Source: Haloarcula salina (GTDB lineage: Archaea > Halobacteriota > Halobacteria > Halobacteriales > Haloarculaceae). Taken from it: DNA of 64,000 nucleotides. The stretch spans positions 744,001 through 808,000 of the forward strand of contig NZ_WRXL01000001.1 of the NCBI RefSeq assembly GCF_010119195.1. Direction: 5' to 3'. This document shows, in pieces, positions 8,584 to 17,797 of this stretch (positions are counted from its first letter, which is position 1; each line of letters begins with the position of its first letter). A program made the position numbers and the translations under genes. The notes below the pieces were generated by a model. That model did not search any database, was not told the origin of the DNA, and worked only from the letters and a program-made list of their open reading frames with translations.

Positions 8584-9729
8584 TCACCGGCGCGAGAGAA
8601 TCGTCGCGACGGCGGCGTTCCCGAACCCGCCGACGTTACACGCGAGCCCCACGTCGGCGTCGACCTGGCGCGGTCCCGCGGCGTCGGTCAGTTGCTCGTA
8701 CAGCTCGACGGCCTGAGCCACGCCGCTCGCGCCGATGGGGTGGCCCTTCGACTTCAGCCCGCCCGAGGTGTTGACCGGGAGTACGCCGTCACGGGCGACG
8801 GTCCCGTCTTCGACGAGCCGCCACGCCCGGCCCCGCTCGGCGAGCCCGAGCGCCTCGAGTTGCAGGAACTCCAGAATCGTGAACATGTCGTGGAGTTCCA
8901 CCACGTCGAGGTCTGCCGGTTCGAGGCCGGCCGCCTCGTAGGCCCGCTCGCCCGCCGTGGAGACGGCGTCCATCGCCGTCAGGTCCGACCGCTCGTGGAC
9001 GACCTGCCGCCCGGTCGCGCCCGCGACGCCGGCGACGCGGGCGTAGTCGTCGGTCAGTTCGCGGGCGCGCTCCTCGGTCGCGAACAGCAGCGCCGCGCTG
9101 CCGTCGGAGATGGGACAGAAGTCGTACAGTCGGAGCGGGTCGGCGACGATCGGCGAGTCGAGCGCCGTCTCGACGGTGAGGTCCGTCTGGAAGTGCGCGT
9201 TGGGGTTGTCGACGCCGTTGCGGTGGTTCTTGACGGCGACGCGGGCCAGCGACTCCCGTGACGCGTCGAAGCGCTCTAGGTAGCGCCGCGCAGTCAGGCC
9301 CGCGAACGAGGGAATGGTGACGCCGTGTCTGTACTCGGCGGGGTGGGTGATGGCCGACACCACGTCGGATGCGACGGGCGTCGAGAGGTGCGTCATCTTC
9401 TCGCCGCCGACGAGCAGCGACAGGTCGCTCTCGCCCGACGCGACCGAACGCCACGCCGCGGCGATACCGGCCCCGCCGGCCGCCGAGGTCTGCTCGATGC
9501 CGGTGGCGTAGGCGCTCCCGAGGCCGAGGTCGGATTTCAGGGCGTTCACGAGGCCGCCCTTGGACTCGTAGGCCCCGCCGGACTCAGCGAGGTAGAGGTG
9601 GTCGACGGCCCGCGGGTCGACGCCGGCGTCGGCGAGACACGCCTCGCCCGCCTCGACGAGCAGGTCGCGGAGGCGGGCCTCGCGAACGCCGAACTGGGTC
9701 ATCGACGCGCCCGCGACGGCGACGGTCAT
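8584..9729 (-). CDS. Thiolase-family protein with Ser at the usual Cys position
   Basis: This 381-residue protein has the overall thiolase (SCP-x/acetyl-CoA acetyltransferase-like) fold pattern, with VGGEKM near residue 105, ELHDMF in the second half and GGLKSKGHPIGASG near the C-terminus. The segment that normally holds the nucleophilic Cys (ENACASGG type) here reads EQTSAAGG, with Ser82 in place of Cys. The catalytic His motifs remain. It may therefore not be a classical thiolase; a decarboxylase-like, binding or altered acyl-transfer role is possible. No partner DUF35 gene lies beside it. Confidence 0.85.
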   Translation of the reverse strand: MTVAVAGASMTQFGVREARLRDLLVEAGEACLADAGVDPRAVDHLYLAESGGAYESKGGLVNALKSDLGLGSAYATGIEQTSAAGGAGIAAAWRSVASGESDLSLLVGGEKMTHLSTPVASDVVSAITHPAEYRHGVTIPSFAGLTARRYLERFDASRESLARVAVKNHRNGVDNPNAHFQTDLTVETALDSPIVADPLRLYDFCPISDGSAALLFATEERARELTDDYARVAGVAGATGRQVVHERSDLTAMDAVSTAGERAYEAAGLEPADLDVVELHDMFTILEFLQLEALGLAERGRAWRLVEDGTVARDGVLPVNTSGGLKSKGHPIGASGVAQAVELYEQLTDAAGPRQVDADVGLACNVGGFGNAAVATILSRR

Positions 9730-9795
9730 GCCCGAGTGGTCATTCGTCGTCGACCTATCTCTTTCGGTGGGTTGACGGTGTCGGCTGGGCGGTCC

Positions 9796-10773
9796 CTACG
9801 GTTCCAGTAGGACCTTTCCCTGCGTCTGCCGGCTCTCGACGTGTTCGTGGGCGGCCGCCGCGTCGGCGAGGTCGAACGCGCGGTCGACCTGCACCGCGAC
9901 CTCGCCCGCCGACAGCGCCGACAGGACCGGGGCGAACGCGCCGAACACCCGGTCAGGCTCGCGGTCGGCGGCCTCGCCGAGGTGGTAGCCGCGGACGCTG
10001 TGGTTCCCGAAGATGAGCCGCGGCGTCGAGACGCGCGGCACGTCGCCGCTGGCGAGTCCGTAAGTGACGATTCGGCCGCCCGGCGCGAGCGCGTCGAGGC
10101 TCTCCTCGAAAGCGTCGCCACCGACCCCGTCGAGCACGAGGTCGACCCCCGCGCCGTCGGTCGCTTCTTCGACGGCCTCGGCGACGTCCCGGTCGGCGTA
10201 GTCGATGGTCCCGTCCGCGCCGAGTTCGGCGACGAAGGACCGCTTCTCGGCCGTGCTCGCGGCCCCGAGGACCGTCGCGTCGGTCTGCGTCGCGGCCAAC
10301 TGGACCGCGGCGGACCCGACGCCGCCGGCCGCCGCGAGCGCGAGCACCGTCTCGCCGGCGTCGAGACCGCCCCACTCGAACAGCGCGTTGTGCGCGGTGA
10401 GCCACTGGATGGGGACGGCGGCGGCCGCCCGGAGCGAGAGCCCGTCCGGGACGTGCCGAACTCGCGCGGGGTCGGCGACCACGGCCTCGGCGTAGCCGCC
10501 TCGCAGGACGTAAGCCGTGACGCGCTCGCCGGGCGCGAATGCCTCGACCGCGTCGCCCACAGCGTCGACCCGCCCCGCGACCTCGATACCGGGCGCGTAC
10601 GGCGGCGACGGACCCCCGAAGTACGTCCCGCGGCGCTTCGCGACGTCGGCGAAGTTGACGCCCGCCGCGTCCACGTCGATCCGAACCTGCTCCGGGCTCG
10701 GGTCGGGGCGCGACCGCTCCACCACCGTCAAGACCGAGCTATCGCCGTGTTCCGTGACCTGAACGGCTCGCAT
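9796..10773 (-). CDS. NADPH:quinone oxidoreductase-like MDR protein
   Basis: This 325-residue member of the zinc-free medium-chain dehydrogenase/reductase family has an N-terminal GroES-like domain and a Rossmann domain with AAAGGVGSAAVQLA. It resembles quinone or enoyl reductases that use NADPH; the substrate is unknown. The structural-zinc cysteine cluster of alcohol dehydrogenases is absent. The ATG at 10773 gives the standard MRAVQV start; an upstream in-frame extension of nine residues is unlikely. It lies 66 bp upstream of the thiolase-like gene on the same strand. Confidence 0.9.
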   Translation of the reverse strand: MRAVQVTEHGDSSVLTVVERSRPDPSPEQVRIDVDAAGVNFADVAKRRGTYFGGPSPPYAPGIEVAGRVDAVGDAVEAFAPGERVTAYVLRGGYAEAVVADPARVRHVPDGLSLRAAAAVPIQWLTAHNALFEWGGLDAGETVLALAAAGGVGSAAVQLAATQTDATVLGAASTAEKRSFVAELGADGTIDYADRDVAEAVEEATDGAGVDLVLDGVGGDAFEESLDALAPGGRIVTYGLASGDVPRVSTPRLIFGNHSVRGYHLGEAADREPDRVFGAFAPVLSALSAGEVAVQVDRAFDLADAAAAHEHVESRQTQGKVLLEP

Positions 10774-10848
10774 GGGCGTGGGTGCGACGGCGGGGCGCAA
10801 AACCGCTGTGGCTCGCCGTCGGTCCGGGCCCAGTTTCCGAGTCTTTGA

Positions 10849-11688
10849 CTACAGTCCGTCGCTGAGATGGCCCGCGACGCGAGCGACGGCGAGCGCGCGT
10901 CCGCGCCGCTCCTCGAAGGCCGCGCGCGCCGACGCAGCGGCCTCCTCGTCGACGGCGAAGGTCACGCCCGGATAGCGCACGTCGGTCAGCACGAGCGGGG
11001 CGGGCGGGGCTGGCGCGACGCCGTCAGGGCCGCTGACCGGGTCGGGCGAGAGCACTCGGTCGACCCGCGCGAGGTCGGCCGACCCGCGACCGACCGCGGC
11101 CGCCAGGCCGACGAGCCGACGGACCAGTTGCCGGCAGAAGCCGCTCGCGGTGAACCGAACGACCAGCACGTCCCCCTCGCGCGTCCACTCGACGTCAACC
11201 GCTCTGACGGTGCCGTCGTCGTCGGGCGTGAGGTTGTGAAAGTCGTGCTCGCCGGCGAGGGCGTCGACGGCGTCGGCCCAGCGGCCGTCGTCGAATCGCG
11301 GCGAGGAATCGCCGTCGGCGGTCGCTCCGCCCCGGGTCCGCGGTGCGTAGAGGTAGTAGGTGTAGGTCCGCTCCGCGGCGTCGTGGGTCGCGTGGAAGTC
11401 CGCGGGCACGTCGGCGCTGGCCCACGCGCGAACGTCGTCGGGGAGTTCGCCGTTGAACGCGGTCGGGGAGAGCCACTCCGGCGCGGCGAAGGCCACAGTC
11501 TGCGCCCGGGCGGAGACGCCGGCGTCGGTCCGGCCGGCCGCGGCGTATCCCGGCGGGACCTCGTCGCGCTCGCAGATCCCGAGTCGCGCGAGCGCCGAGA
11601 GCAGTCGGCCCTCGACGGTGTCCACGTCGGGCTGGCGCTGGAAGCCGTGATACGCTCGGCCGTCGTATGCCACCCGATAGGCGCGCAT
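10849..11688 (-). CDS. truA: tRNA pseudouridine synthase A
   Basis: This 279-residue enzyme makes pseudouridines in the anticodon arm of tRNAs. The catalytic aspartate is in GRTDAGV (Asp55), and the later motifs (YLY, FCRQLVRRLVG) are typical of TruA. A much longer open frame runs upstream, but the family begins at MRAYRVAYDG, so I use the ATG at 11688. The gene is divergent from the GNAT gene. Confidence 0.95.
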   Translation of the reverse strand: MRAYRVAYDGRAYHGFQRQPDVDTVEGRLLSALARLGICERDEVPPGYAAAGRTDAGVSARAQTVAFAAPEWLSPTAFNGELPDDVRAWASADVPADFHATHDAAERTYTYYLYAPRTRGGATADGDSSPRFDDGRWADAVDALAGEHDFHNLTPDDDGTVRAVDVEWTREGDVLVVRFTASGFCRQLVRRLVGLAAAVGRGSADLARVDRVLSPDPVSGPDGVAPAPPAPLVLTDVRYPGVTFAVDEEAAASARAAFEERRGRALAVARVAGHLSDGL

Positions 11689-11784
11689 ACCGGTGCATCG
11701 CCGGCGAGACACTTGGCTCGCCCGGAATCCCACCTGTTGGGAAGGATAGGTGACCTTAGGCGGCGTGAGTTCGTAGGGGCCCCC

Positions 11785-12300
11785 ATGACTGACGTCCCCG
11801 AGCCCGGAGCGGAAACAGAGCTCCCCCGCCCGCCGAAGACGTTCGCCGACGAGAAAGGGCGATCCGTGACCGTAGAGGCGTACGAGGACGGCGACGACGA
11901 ACCGCTGGTCGAGATGTACGCCGCGTTCGGGTCGGAGTCGCGATCCCAGGGGGTGCCGCCGCGCACGAAACCGGAGATCCGGACGTGGCTGGCGAACCTC
12001 CTCGACAACGGGCTGAACGTCGTCGCCTGGCACGACGACCGCGCCGTGGGCCACGCCGTCCTCGTCCCCTACGAAGACACGTCGGAGCTCGCCATCTTCG
12101 TTCACCCCGACTACCAGCGGGCCGGGATCGGCTCACAGCTCATCCGCGTCCTGCTCGGCTACGGGCGCGACAGCGAACTCGAATCGGTCTGGCTCACCGT
12201 CTCGCGCTCGAACAAGATCGCGCGCGAACTCTACGAGTCGGTCGGCTTCGAGACGGTCACGCGGGACCGGGTCGAACTCGAGATGGAGCTGGCGCTGTAG
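11785..12300 (+). CDS. GNAT-family N-acetyltransferase
   Basis: This 171-residue protein carries the acetyl-CoA pyrophosphate-binding motif QRAGIG (111-116) followed by SQLI, and a C-terminal NKIARELYESVGFE segment typical of GNAT motif B. The substrate (protein N-terminus, lysine or small amine) cannot be read from sequence. It ends directly against the stop of the convergent SHOCT gene, with no gap. Confidence 0.9.
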   Translation: MTDVPEPGAETELPRPPKTFADEKGRSVTVEAYEDGDDEPLVEMYAAFGSESRSQGVPPRTKPEIRTWLANLLDNGLNVVAWHDDRAVGHAVLVPYEDTSELAIFVHPDYQRAGIGSQLIRVLLGYGRDSELESVWLTVSRSNKIARELYESVGFETVTRDRVELEMELAL

Positions 12301-12720
12301 TCACTCCCGTTCGAGTTCGAAAGCGTCACCGTCGGCCGCGTCGGCGGCTTCGTTCGCGTGATCGGCCACCGAAAGTCCCTCCGTCTCAAGCAGTCGGTCG
12401 AGTCGCCGCTCGAACTCCTCGTCGGACAGTTCGCCGCGGGCGTACCGCTCCCGGAGCTGCTCGACGGGGCTCTTCGAATCTACTGTCGGTACGTCTTCTA
12501 CGGTCGGCTCGCCGTCGTCCCCTGGTGACTCGACCAGCGGGAGGTCCGAGCCGAGGAGGGCGACGAGCGGGATCAGGATGAACCAGCCGGTAATCAGCGC
12601 CGCAGGTGCGAGCGACGACCCGAATCCGGCCACGCTGGCGAGCATGGTGACCCCGAGCGACAGGACCCCGATGACCGCCGCGAGCTTCCACCGCGGGAGG
12701 GCAATGGTAGGGAGGGCCAT
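12301..12720 (-). CDS. SHOCT-domain membrane protein
   Basis: This 139-residue protein has two membrane helices (about 10-32 and 37-57), an acidic linker and a C-terminal SHOCT motif (ERYARGELSDEEFERRLDRL, about 91-110). SHOCT domains are thought to mediate oligomerisation; the function here is unknown. The ATG at 12720 gives a compact N-terminus before the first helix. Confidence 0.85.
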   Translation of the reverse strand: MALPTIALPRWKLAAVIGVLSLGVTMLASVAGFGSSLAPAALITGWFILIPLVALLGSDLPLVESPGDDGEPTVEDVPTVDSKSPVEQLRERYARGELSDEEFERRLDRLLETEGLSVADHANEAADAADGDAFELERE

Positions 12721-12784
12721 ATCCGAGAAACGACGTGGCGAGCGCAAAAAACTACTGTCGTGCGGAACGGTCCTCGTGCGCGCC

Positions 12785-14092
12785 TTACTCCGCGAAGTCC
12801 TCGAACGTCGGCCGGTCGCGGTCGCCGGGGAACTCGGACAGCGGAACGCTCACCTGCTCGCCGCCGTCCATCTCCTTGAGCGTCACCTCGTCGTTATCGA
12901 GGTCCTGCTCGCCGACGATGACGACCGTCTCGGCGTTGACGCCGTCGGCGTAGCCCATCTGCGCGCCGAACGAGCGGTCGGCCACGTCCGACTCGACGAC
13001 GTGGCCCCGCTCGCGCAGTTCGCGGGCGATGCGGGCCGCCGTCGGCCGGGTGTCGCCGACCTGCAGGACGTAGTAGTCCGTGGATAGCTCCTCCTCGGGC
13101 CAGACCCCGGCGCGCTGACAGAGCAACTGGAGCGTGGCGTGGCCGGGCGCGAACCCGACGGCTGGCGTGGGCTGGCCGCCGAAGCCCTCGATGAGGTCGT
13201 CGTAGCGGCCGCCGCCGAACACCGACCGAGAGACCTCGCCCGTCGAGTCGAAGCACTCGAAGACGACGCCGGTGTAGTAGTCCAGCCCGCGGGCGGTCGT
13301 CAGCGACAGCGTGAGCTGGTCGCGGACGCCGAAGTCCGCGGCGGCGTCGAGCACCGCGCGGAGGTTCTCCGTGGCCGCCCGAACGTCATCGGAGCCGGTG
13401 ATGTCGCCGAGCGCGTCGAGGCCGTCCGCGTCGACCTGGAGCATCTCGTCGAATTTGTCCGACTGGCCGTAGTTGAGGCCGGCCTCGACGAGGGCGTCGT
13501 GGTACTCCTCGCGGTCGATCTTCGCGCGCTTGTCGACCGCGCGGATGGCCGCGGGCACGTCCACGTCGGCCTCGAAGGACTCCAGCAGCCCCGCGAGGAT
13601 GTCGCGGTGCGAGACGCGGATCTCGAAGTCCTCGTCGGACAGTCCCAGTTCGGTGAGCATGTCGACGGCGACGGCCAGAATCTCGGCGTCGGCGGTCGGC
13701 TCCGACGACCCGAAGATGTCGACGTTGGTCTGGTAGAACTCCCGGAACCGGCCCTGCTGGGGCTCCTCGTAGCGCCAGAACGGCCGCGTCGACACCCACT
13801 TGATCGGCTTCGAGAGCTCCTGTTGCTTGGCGACGACCATCCGCGCGACGGTCGGCGTCAGCTCCGGCGTCAGAGCGACCTCGCGGCCCCCCTTGTCCTC
13901 GAAGCTGTACAGCTCCTCGACGATCTCTTCGCCGCTCTTGTCGACGTACATCTCGGTCGGTTCGAGCGCCGGCGTCCCGATCTCTCGGAAGCCGTAGCGC
14001 CGCGCGACGCCCTCCAGCGTGTCCATGGCCCACCGCCGGGCCTGCATCTCCTCGGGATAGAAGTCGCGAAAGCCCTTGACGGAGTCGTACAT
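12785..14092 (-). CDS. hisS: Histidyl-tRNA synthetase
   Basis: This 435-residue class II synthetase charges tRNA-His. Motif 2 (FWRYEEPQQGRFREF), the histidine-binding ARGLDYYTG segment and motif 3 (GFAPG) are all present, followed by an anticodon-binding domain over about the last 95 residues. Length and order are standard. It is divergent from the RecA-like gene across a 267-bp gap in which I see no other gene. Confidence 0.96.
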   Translation of the reverse strand: MYDSVKGFRDFYPEEMQARRWAMDTLEGVARRYGFREIGTPALEPTEMYVDKSGEEIVEELYSFEDKGGREVALTPELTPTVARMVVAKQQELSKPIKWVSTRPFWRYEEPQQGRFREFYQTNVDIFGSSEPTADAEILAVAVDMLTELGLSDEDFEIRVSHRDILAGLLESFEADVDVPAAIRAVDKRAKIDREEYHDALVEAGLNYGQSDKFDEMLQVDADGLDALGDITGSDDVRAATENLRAVLDAAADFGVRDQLTLSLTTARGLDYYTGVVFECFDSTGEVSRSVFGGGRYDDLIEGFGGQPTPAVGFAPGHATLQLLCQRAGVWPEEELSTDYYVLQVGDTRPTAARIARELRERGHVVESDVADRSFGAQMGYADGVNAETVVIVGEQDLDNDEVTLKEMDGGEQVSVPLSEFPGDRDRPTFEDFAE

Positions 14093-14359
14093 GTCCGCGC
14101 CTACAGGCAGGGCGCGCTTGAAGCTGTCCGTTCACCGGCGTCGTCGGCCGGCCGAGCGTGCTGTGAGCGGTGACTGGAGGAGGGCTCGGGACCGGAACGC
14201 CGGTAGCTGACGGCTTTCAAGCGCTTCTCCCCCGCCGCCGTAGCGTGCGACTACGCGTCGACCGCGCTGGAGTAGCGAGTCCACAACAAAGCCACAAGCC
14301 GCGTACCACGGTACCATGTGCCAAGTCCGAGGGGCGCGCTTCTCCGGCGGGGTGAGACG

Positions 14360-14983
14360 GTGAGCGGACGGGTCGCGACCGGCGTTCGGGCGCTCGACAG
14401 GAAGCTCGACGGCGGGATTCCGACGGGCAGTCTGGTCACGCTGCTGGCCGAACCGGCGAGTCAGGCGGAGCTGTTCCTCGCGGAGTTCGCCGCGGGACAG
14501 CGGACGGTGTACCTCTCCGGCGAGCGGACGCCGACCGCCGTCACGTCGTCGCTCCGGACCCGCGGCGCGTCCGAGGACCTCACCGTCAGCCGCCTCGATC
14601 GCGAGGCCCCGGTGAACGACGCGCTCGGCCACCTCGACGGCCTTCCGAAGGAGTCGCTGCTCGTCGTCGACCCCGTCGAACCGCTCGAACGCGCCGCCGA
14701 CGGCGAGTTCCGCTCGTTCCTCGAAACGCTCCGGGCCGCGCTGTCACGGACCGAGAGCGTCGCCGTCCTGCACGCGCTCAAGCACGGCTCCTCGCCGCCA
14801 CAGCGCCACCGGACGGAGTACCTGAGCGACGTCGTCCTCGATCTCGAAACCGTCCGCGCCGACGACTCGCTCGACAGCAGGCTCTTCGTCCCGAAGTTCC
14901 GCGGCGGCCGCGCGCTCACCGAGCCGCTGCGTCTCGAACTGACCGATCGGATCGACGTCGACACCAGTAGAGACATCGCGTGA
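14360..14983 (+). CDS. RecA/KaiC-superfamily protein lacking a P-loop
   Basis: This 207-residue protein begins like KaiC/RadA-type ATPases (RVATGVRALDRKLDGGIPTGSL), but the segment that should be GxxGxGKT reads AEPASQAE, so the Walker A lysine is missing. A Walker B-like LLVVDPV follows near residue 102. It is probably a non-hydrolysing paralogue with a regulatory or binding role; related haloarchaeal proteins exist, but I know no function. I chose the GTG at 14360, preceded by GGGGTGAG, over a GTG 42 bp upstream. Confidence 0.75.
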   Translation: MSGRVATGVRALDRKLDGGIPTGSLVTLLAEPASQAELFLAEFAAGQRTVYLSGERTPTAVTSSLRTRGASEDLTVSRLDREAPVNDALGHLDGLPKESLLVVDPVEPLERAADGEFRSFLETLRAALSRTESVAVLHALKHGSSPPQRHRTEYLSDVVLDLETVRADDSLDSRLFVPKFRGGRALTEPLRLELTDRIDVDTSRDIA

Positions 14984-15007
14984 GCGGCGGCGTCCAGTAG
15001 ACGGCGG

Positions 15008-15625
15008 CTACCGCAGCCCGCGGACGCGAGACTGCGTGTGGTCGGGAAAGACCTCGTCGACGGCCCCGCCGCCGTACTCGGTCCGCAGGAGCGCCCGCAG
15101 TTCCACCTCGTAGTCGGCCTTCGGGACCTCGGCGCTGGGCCCGCGCTCGACGACGAGTCGGTCGGCGGCCATCGCGTCGATTGCGCCGCGGCCGATTCCG
15201 GCGAGGGGCGCGAGGTAGTCCACGCCGAATCGGTCCTCGACGCTCTGGGCGAGCGGTCGGTCGACCGTCGGCACGCGGTCGTCGCGCCGCGTTCCATCGG
15301 CGACGGCGTCGATAGTCTCGACGGCGTCCGCGTCGGCGACCCACTCGCCGGCCGCTACGGTTTCGACCGCGTGTTCGTGGACTCGCTGGATGCCGTTTCG
15401 CGGGTAGCCGTCGTCGTGCATCTGCTCGACGGCCTCGCGGGCCACGTCCGGGTCCAGGTCGACCGTCGCGTGGTCGAAGCCGACGGCCGACGCGGCCTCG
15501 CGGGCCGGCTCGGCGTCGCGAACGCCGAACGAGCCGCTGACGAGGGTCACGTCGTAGAAGGGGTCGAGCAAGAGCGCGGCGAGCGTCGAGTCTTTGCCCC
15601 CGCTGAACAACAGGGCGCAGTCCAT
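15008..15625 (-). CDS. PP-loop ATPase-superfamily protein
   Basis: This 205-residue protein has the ATP-pyrophosphatase motif SGGKDST at 8-14 at the very N-terminus, as in enzymes that activate tRNA bases or amide acceptors through AMP. The rest is unlike TtcA, ThiI or TilS, so the substrate is unknown. Its start directly abuts the stop of the PDCD5 gene, so S19e, PDCD5 and this gene look like one unit; the context hints at RNA or translation work. Confidence 0.85.
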   Translation of the reverse strand: MDCALLFSGGKDSTLAALLLDPFYDVTLVSGSFGVRDAEPAREAASAVGFDHATVDLDPDVAREAVEQMHDDGYPRNGIQRVHEHAVETVAAGEWVADADAVETIDAVADGTRRDDRVPTVDRPLAQSVEDRFGVDYLAPLAGIGRGAIDAMAADRLVVERGPSAEVPKADYEVELRALLRTEYGGGAVDEVFPDHTQSRVRGLR

Positions 15626-15973
15626 CTACCGGCGCTTGATGTCGAAGCTCTTCGAGTCCGGCGTCAGTTCCGAGAGCAGCTCTTTCATCTGGTCCTCGTC
15701 GATCTGTCCCTGGACGCGCCCGCTCCGAGCCAGGGCGATGACCTGCTGTTCGACCTGCTCGCCGACCTGGGGCTTGGACATCTTGACCGTGTTGAGGCGC
15801 TTGCGCGCGCCGTCGGTGAGGTGCTGGCGGAGCAGCGCCTTCTTCTGGGCGTCGGCTTGCTGCTGGGCGGCCTCCTGGGCCTCGGGGTCACCGCCCTCCT
15901 GCTGTTCTTTGAGCTGTTCCATCTTCTTCTTGCGGAGCTCTTCGATCTCCTCCTCGCTGGGGTCGCCGCTCAT
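15626..15973 (-). CDS. PDCD5-family DNA-binding protein
   Basis: This 115-residue helical protein has the archaeal PDCD5/TFAR19 pattern: a charged N-terminal helix rich in Glu/Lys/Gln (1-50), the core [17 protein letters not shown] (about 53-69) and a C-terminal helix. Family members bind nucleic acids in vitro; the cellular role in archaea is unclear. It lies just downstream of the S19e gene, a pairing I recall as common in archaea. Confidence 0.93.
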   Translation of the reverse strand: MSGDPSEEEIEELRKKKMEQLKEQQEGGDPEAQEAAQQQADAQKKALLRQHLTDGARKRLNTVKMSKPQVGEQVEQQVIALARSGRVQGQIDEDQMKELLSELTPDSKSFDIKRR

Positions 15974-16061
15974 AACTGGGATAACCTACTGGAGTCGGCC
16001 GGAAAACGATTTCGGAGCGGACGCTATCGGCGGGTCGGTCGAGAGAAGGGAGAGCCGTCAG

Positions 16062-16523
16062 TTACGCGTAGCGTTCGAGTTCCGGGCGGTCGAGATCATC
16101 GAGAACCTCGCCGGCCGTGTCGTCGAGGAGGCTGCGGCCCTCGCCGGTGACGCGGCGGCCGTCGCTCTCGCTGGTCTCGATGTAGCCGGCGTCTTCGAGC
16201 TGCTGGAGCGCCGTCCGGATGATGTTCCCGGAGCCCTTGCTCTTCTGGTGGGGACGGACGCGGTAGCGGGTGGTCCCCTGCTTCGCGGTGCCGTAGTCCG
16301 AGCGGAGGGCGTTGACGCCGACGGGGCCGTCAACGGCCACCTTCCGGAGCAGGCTGGCCGAGCGTCGCGCCCAGAAGTCCTCCTGTTCGGGCGGGAGTTC
16401 GCGGTCGACGCCGGTTTTGGTGAACGCGGCCCACTCGGGTGCTTCGATCTCGTCTTCGGCTGCGAGCGTCTCCGTGAGCGCCTCGATGAGGTCCTCGGGG
16501 GGAACGTCGTAGAGTGTCGCCAT
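16062..16523 (-). CDS. rps19e: 30S ribosomal protein S19e
   Basis: This is a 153-residue small-subunit ribosomal protein. The S19e core (FWARRSASLLRKV, then YGTAKQGTTRYRVRPHQKSKGSGNIIR) is clear, followed by a winged-helix-like C-terminus. Length fits the archaeal family. It appears to be the first gene of the unit that continues with PDCD5 and the PP-loop protein. Confidence 0.96.
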   Translation of the reverse strand: MATLYDVPPEDLIEALTETLAAEDEIEAPEWAAFTKTGVDRELPPEQEDFWARRSASLLRKVAVDGPVGVNALRSDYGTAKQGTTRYRVRPHQKSKGSGNIIRTALQQLEDAGYIETSESDGRRVTGEGRSLLDDTAGEVLDDLDRPELERYA

Positions 16524-16639
16524 TGGGGATTCCTTTCCGTCGCCGTCATTTAAACGCGTCGTTACCGCTCGGTGGGCGTGAACCGTTCACTCGCCGCGAA
16601 CGGCGACGAGGGCGACCGTCGGCGGGCCGGGGCGATCCG

Positions 16640-17674
16640 TCACGTCTCCGGTGACGCCGCGTGGTCGACGCCGAGTGCGGTGGCGACGCCGCCGCCGACG
16701 AGCGTCGGCAGGAGATAGCTCCCGACGCGATGGATGAGGACCGCCGAGGTCGCGACCGGCGCGGACACGGGAGCCGTCGAGACCAGCAGCGTCACCAGGA
16801 CCGTCTCGATGGCCCCGGACCCGCCCGGGAGGGGAACGACGCTGGCGATGCTCCCGACGGGGACCACCAGGAGGACGACCTCGGCGGGGACCGGCGCGCC
16901 GACCGCGTACAGCGAGGTCCACAGCGAGGCGGCCAGACAGGCCCACCCGAACGCGGAGAGGCCGAACGTCTGGATGACCGTCCGGCGGTCCGTCGCGATG
17001 CGGTCGATGGCCGCGAAGAAGCGCTCGATTCGCGCCTCGATGCTCGCCGCGGAGGGCGGCGACCACCGCGGGACGACCCTCGCGACGGTGGTGACGACCG
17101 GCGTGAAGCCCCTGATGACGGCGGCCTCGATGCGGTAGCGGTGCTGCCAGCCGAGGACGGCGGCGACGGGGATGCCGAGCGCGAGGACGGCGACGGCGGC
17201 GGCGGCGAACGCCAGATTTCGCGTCAGTTGGACCGCGCCCGCGGCGACGAACGTGAACCCGACGATGGCGTAACCCACGGAAGGGAGGAAGTGGACGGTG
17301 TCGACGCTGGCGATTGCCGCCAGCCCGGTCTCGTACTCCGTGTCGGCGGCCGTCGAGATGAGCAGCGCGCTCAGGGGCTCGCCCCCGGCCTGTCCGAACG
17401 GCGTGACGTTGTTCGAGAACACCGCGGCGACGAACACGAGAATCGCGATGTGGGGCGACACAGGCGACCCGAGCGCCCGCAGGACCGTCCACAGCGCGAG
17501 GCCCCACGAGACCAGCCAGCACAGCGCGATACCGGCGACGGCGGCCAGCGCGACGGGGTCGGCCGTGGTGAGCGCCGCGAGCGTGTCGTCGATGCCGACG
17601 ACCCACACCAGCCCCGCGAGGACGACGAGCGTCGCCGCGAACCCGACGAGGGTGGCCACCCGGTTCCCGTCCAT
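16640..17674 (-). CDS. UPF0104 / AglD-LPG synthase-type integral membrane protein
   Basis: This 344-residue protein has about eight hydrophobic helices and the FSNNVTPFGQAGGEP and PLPGGSGAIE motifs typical of the UPF0104 (lysylphosphatidylglycerol synthase membrane domain) family. Members act as flippases or in lipid and glycan modification. There is no soluble synthase domain. The ATG at 17674 is at the first membrane helix; a longer frame upstream overlaps the divergent thiL promoter and is not used. Confidence 0.88.
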   Translation of the reverse strand: MDGNRVATLVGFAATLVVLAGLVWVVGIDDTLAALTTADPVALAAVAGIALCWLVSWGLALWTVLRALGSPVSPHIAILVFVAAVFSNNVTPFGQAGGEPLSALLISTAADTEYETGLAAIASVDTVHFLPSVGYAIVGFTFVAAGAVQLTRNLAFAAAAVAVLALGIPVAAVLGWQHRYRIEAAVIRGFTPVVTTVARVVPRWSPPSAASIEARIERFFAAIDRIATDRRTVIQTFGLSAFGWACLAASLWTSLYAVGAPVPAEVVLLVVPVGSIASVVPLPGGSGAIETVLVTLLVSTAPVSAPVATSAVLIHRVGSYLLPTLVGGGVATALGVDHAASPET

Positions 17675-17797
17675 ACCGGGCACGTCGTGAGTCTCCGATT
17701 TCAACCCTCCGACCCCGAGGCGGCGGAGTCCGTCCACCGCCCCGTCCCTCCGGCCGAGATCCCGAGCGTTTTGGTCCGCGGCGTCCGAGGGTCGGAC

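Noticed and set aside
11689-12105. N-terminal extension of TruA
   Set aside because: The open frame continues 139 codons upstream, but it runs antisense to the GNAT gene and has no similarity to TruA proteins.
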